Part shown: positions 62,381-64,000 of the stretch, piece after piece
Position numbering within the stretch: position 1 is the first letter of the stretch
Layout: each line of letters opens with the position of its first letter
Made by a program: the position numbers and the translations under genes
Assembly: GCF_025961225.1 (NCBI RefSeq)
Contig: NZ_JAOQNG010000007.1
Coordinates: forward strand, 1,004,501-1,068,500
Length of the DNA: 64,000 bases
Source of the DNA: Azospirillum canadense
Lineage (GTDB): Bacteria > Pseudomonadota > Alphaproteobacteria > Azospirillales > Azospirillaceae
Direction: 5' to 3'
The notes under the pieces: model-generated
What the model was told of the DNA's origin: nothing
What the model saw: the letters and a program-made list of their open reading frames with translations, nothing else
Databases searched by the model: none

Positions 62381-63331
62381 TCAGCCCACGCCCCGCGGCT
62401 TGGCCAGATGCTCCACAAGGAAGTCGACGAAGGCGATGGCCTTCTGGGGCATGTAATTGGAGTCGGGGGCGGTGGCGATCAGGTAATTCGGGTCAGGAGC
62501 ATAGGCATCGAGGATCGTGACCAGTTCGCCCGACGCGAGAAACGGTTCGATGACGCGGCGGCCGAGCTGCGCGATCCCCAGGCCCTGACGCGTGGCCTCG
62601 ATCATGACCAGGACATTGTCGGATTGCATCATGGGGAGGACGCGGATCACGCCCGCGACGCCCTTCTCGCGATAGCTCCAGGTGGCGAAAGGCACGGGCG
62701 TGCTGGAGCAGATGCAGTCATGGTTCTGCAGGTCCAGGGGAACCCGCGGCGTGCCATGCTCGTCCAGATACCGGGGCGAGGCGCAGAACACGCGCTCGTT
62801 CTCAAGGATCATCCGGTCGCCGTTCTTGATGTCCACCTTGCCCTGAAAGCGGATCGCGAGGTCGATTCCTTCGGAAATCAGGTCGGCCGCCTGGGCGGAA
62901 AGCTGCAGCGAGACCTTCAGGGCGGGATAGCGCCGGACGAAGATGGGCAGGATCGGCGCGATGCTCTGCATCCCGAAATAGACTGGTGCTGCGATGCGCA
63001 GGTCGCCGGACAGCACCGCGTTCGCGCCCCACAGCTCCTGCTCGGCGGCGTCGATGCGGTGAATGATCTCGATGCAATGCCGGTAAAGCCGTTCCGCCGC
63101 CTCCGTCGGGGAGACGATGCGGGTCGTGCGGTTGAACAGCTTCACCTGCGCCAGGGTCTCCAGGGTGGTCAGCCGGTGGCTGATCACGGAAGGCGCGGTG
63201 TTCAGCCGCAACGCGGCCTTGGAGATGCTGCGCGTCTCCATGATGGCGACGAAGACCTCGATCGCGCTGAAATCGGCCAGGACCGGGAGCCGGATGTTGC
63301 CGTCCTTGTCCTTGCGGCGGCGTCCCCGCAT
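62381..63331 (-). CDS. LysR-family transcriptional regulator
   Basis: A 316-residue LysR-type regulator of the LrhA/CrgA-like subgroup. The helix-turn-helix is FVAIMETRSISKAALRLN followed by PSVISHRLTTLE, and the effector domain (about 100-300) has DLRIAAPVYFGMQSIAPILP and LISEGIDLAIRF. It opens with a basic tail (MRGRRRKDKDGN), unusual for the family. It is divergent from the fumarylacetoacetase-family gene, with a perfect 13-bp inverted repeat in between, and probably controls that gene. Confidence 0.87.
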   Translation of the reverse strand: MRGRRRKDKDGNIRLPVLADFSAIEVFVAIMETRSISKAALRLNTAPSVISHRLTTLETLAQVKLFNRTTRIVSPTEAAERLYRHCIEIIHRIDAAEQELWGANAVLSGDLRIAAPVYFGMQSIAPILPIFVRRYPALKVSLQLSAQAADLISEGIDLAIRFQGKVDIKNGDRMILENERVFCASPRYLDEHGTPRVPLDLQNHDCICSSTPVPFATWSYREKGVAGVIRVLPMMQSDNVLVMIEATRQGLGIAQLGRRVIEPFLASGELVTILDAYAPDPNYLIATAPDSNYMPQKAIAFVDFLVEHLAKPRGVG

Positions 63332-63355
63332 GCGTGCCCCCCTGAGATTCTCGGC

Positions 63356-63388
63356 AATGTATTTTTCGTCAATGGCGAAAAATACATT
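63356..63388. promoter_or_regulatory. Perfect 13-bp inverted repeat, candidate LysR site
   Basis: AATGTATTTTTCG (63356-63368), a 7-bp spacer, and CGAAAAATACATT (63376-63388). The inner part fits the T-N11-A type dyad used by LysR proteins. It lies 24 bp from the LysR start and 66 bp from the divergent gene. Confidence 0.65.
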
Positions 63389-63453
63389 CTTTTTTGTAGC
63401 GCTAAACGAAGATCAGTGGACCTGTCAATCTGCGATCCGAATGGAGGAACACC

Positions 63454-64000
63454 ATGAAGATCGCATTCCTGGGAGGCGCCTTCACCGGGCGAATGGGGCT
63501 TGTCGAAACCAATGGGGGGGCCGGGGGAACCGTCGCGGTCCTGCCCAAAGGCGTCGGGCTGGCCGACCTATCCCGGCCGCCACCCGCGCCCGCGGCGGAA
63601 TTGCCGTTGGGCGAGGCCGTTCTTGAAGCGCCGGTCCTGACGGACGCCCGCATCATCTGCGTCGGCCTGAACTTCCGCAGCCACGCGGAGGAGCTGGGGA
63701 TGGCGATTCCCGAGCGTCCGTCGGTCTTCCCGCGCTTTTCCTCGTCGCTGGTGGGGCCGGGCCGGGACGTCGTCCTGCCCGCGGCCAGCGCCCAACTCGA
63801 CTACGAGGTCGAACTTGCGGCGGTGATCGGGCGGCACGGGCGGCACATCCCGGCGTCCGAGGCCGCGGCCCATGTGTTGGGCTACACCTGCATGGCCGAG
63901 AACAGCGTGCGCGACTGGCAGACGCACAACCGGCAGGTCTTTCCGGGCAAGAATTTCGACGGGTCCGGCGCGATCGGCCCGTGGATCGTCACCCCCGACG
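63454..64000 (+). CDS. Fumarylacetoacetate hydrolase-family protein (3' end outside window)
   Basis: The first 182 residues of an FAH-family enzyme. After an N-terminal beta domain it shows the family core ICVGLNFRSHAEELG, the metal-binding region QLDYEVELAAVIGRHGR with its acidic residues, and GKNFDGSGAIGPWIV. Members cleave acylpyruvates, decarboxylate or isomerise ring-cleavage products, such as fumarylpyruvate in gentisate breakdown. GGAGG lies about 8 bp before the ATG. It is divergent from a LysR gene. The gene continues past the right edge. Its substrate may be linked to the amidohydrolase/SDR operon to the left, but this is inference. Confidence 0.85.
   Translation, partial: MKIAFLGGAFTGRMGLVETNGGAGGTVAVLPKGVGLADLSRPPPAPAAELPLGEAVLEAPVLTDARIICVGLNFRSHAEELGMAIPERPSVFPRFSSSLVGPGRDVVLPAASAQLDYEVELAAVIGRHGRHIPASEAAAHVLGYTCMAENSVRDWQTHNRQVFPGKNFDGSGAIGPWIVTPD

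Overview
The window is high-GC DNA from a metabolically versatile alphaproteobacterium. The mix of a PAS/PilZ chemoreceptor, an MHYT-HD-GYP protein, several catabolic operons each with its own regulator, and ABC/TRAP transport genes suggests an Azospirillum-like member of the Rhodospirillales, possibly on a chromid or megaplasmid. The taxon is inferred from gene content recalled from memory, not from a search. No rRNA, tRNA, CRISPR array or replication origin was seen.

Layout. (1) 1-6.2 kb: a minus-strand operon (alpha/beta hydrolase, VOC protein, aryl-CoA/AMP ligase, hot-dog thioesterase, FAD monooxygenase) that fits a CoA-dependent salicylate-to-gentisate type pathway. A divergent TetR regulator and two matching TGACG-N4-CGTCA sites lie upstream. 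(2) 6.2-11.5 kb: a minus-strand signalling group with a Cache-HAMP class III cyclase, a cyclic-nucleotide-binding/FHA protein, a patatin-like lipoprotein and a TolB/FlgO-like membrane protein with a short C-terminus. (3) 11.5-22.3 kb: mostly single genes. They are a periplasmic EF-hand protein, small secreted proteins, an NmrA-like reductase, a PhnB-like VOC protein, a SnoaL-like protein, a 40-residue membrane protein, a lipoprotein, an alcohol dehydrogenase, a 956-residue winged-helix/ATPase regulator, a cytochrome P460 and an epoxide-hydrolase remnant. (4) 22.3-26.2 kb: a GntR-controlled kinase / class III aminotransferase-like phospho-lyase / HAD operon resembling hydroxylysine catabolism. 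(5) 26.2-34.2 kb: a GH31 glycosidase with a complete sugar ABC importer and a LacI regulator. (6) 34.2-40.4 kb: a phytase-like esterase, then a chemoreceptor with a PilZ domain convergent with an MHYT-HD-GYP phosphodiesterase.

(7) 40.6-50.3 kb is a mobile-element island bracketed by two broken housekeeping-type genes: a TRAP permease 3' end and a pqiB-like 5' end. It holds an IS3 element, an IS630 transposase with a frameshift on an A7 run, an IS66 tail, a complete IS256 element, and an IS5-family transposase gene split by a 1.9-kb element that encodes a large serine recombinase. The two IS5 halves rejoin in frame to a 287-codon transposase, and the split falls on the codon of the catalytic glutamate. 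This is the most striking feature of the window.

(8) 51.2-64 kb: an 11-gene minus-strand operon with a taurine/sulfonate-type ABC importer (its two permeases fused in one protein), an ACMSD-like amidohydrolase, three SDRs, a TIM-barrel isomerase, a cysteine-dioxygenase-like cupin, a ThuA protein and a TauD-type dioxygenase. A LysR gene is divergent from it. A second LysR gene follows, divergent from a fumarylacetoacetase-family gene that runs off the window, with a perfect 13-bp inverted repeat between them. The substrate of this block cannot be read from sequence.
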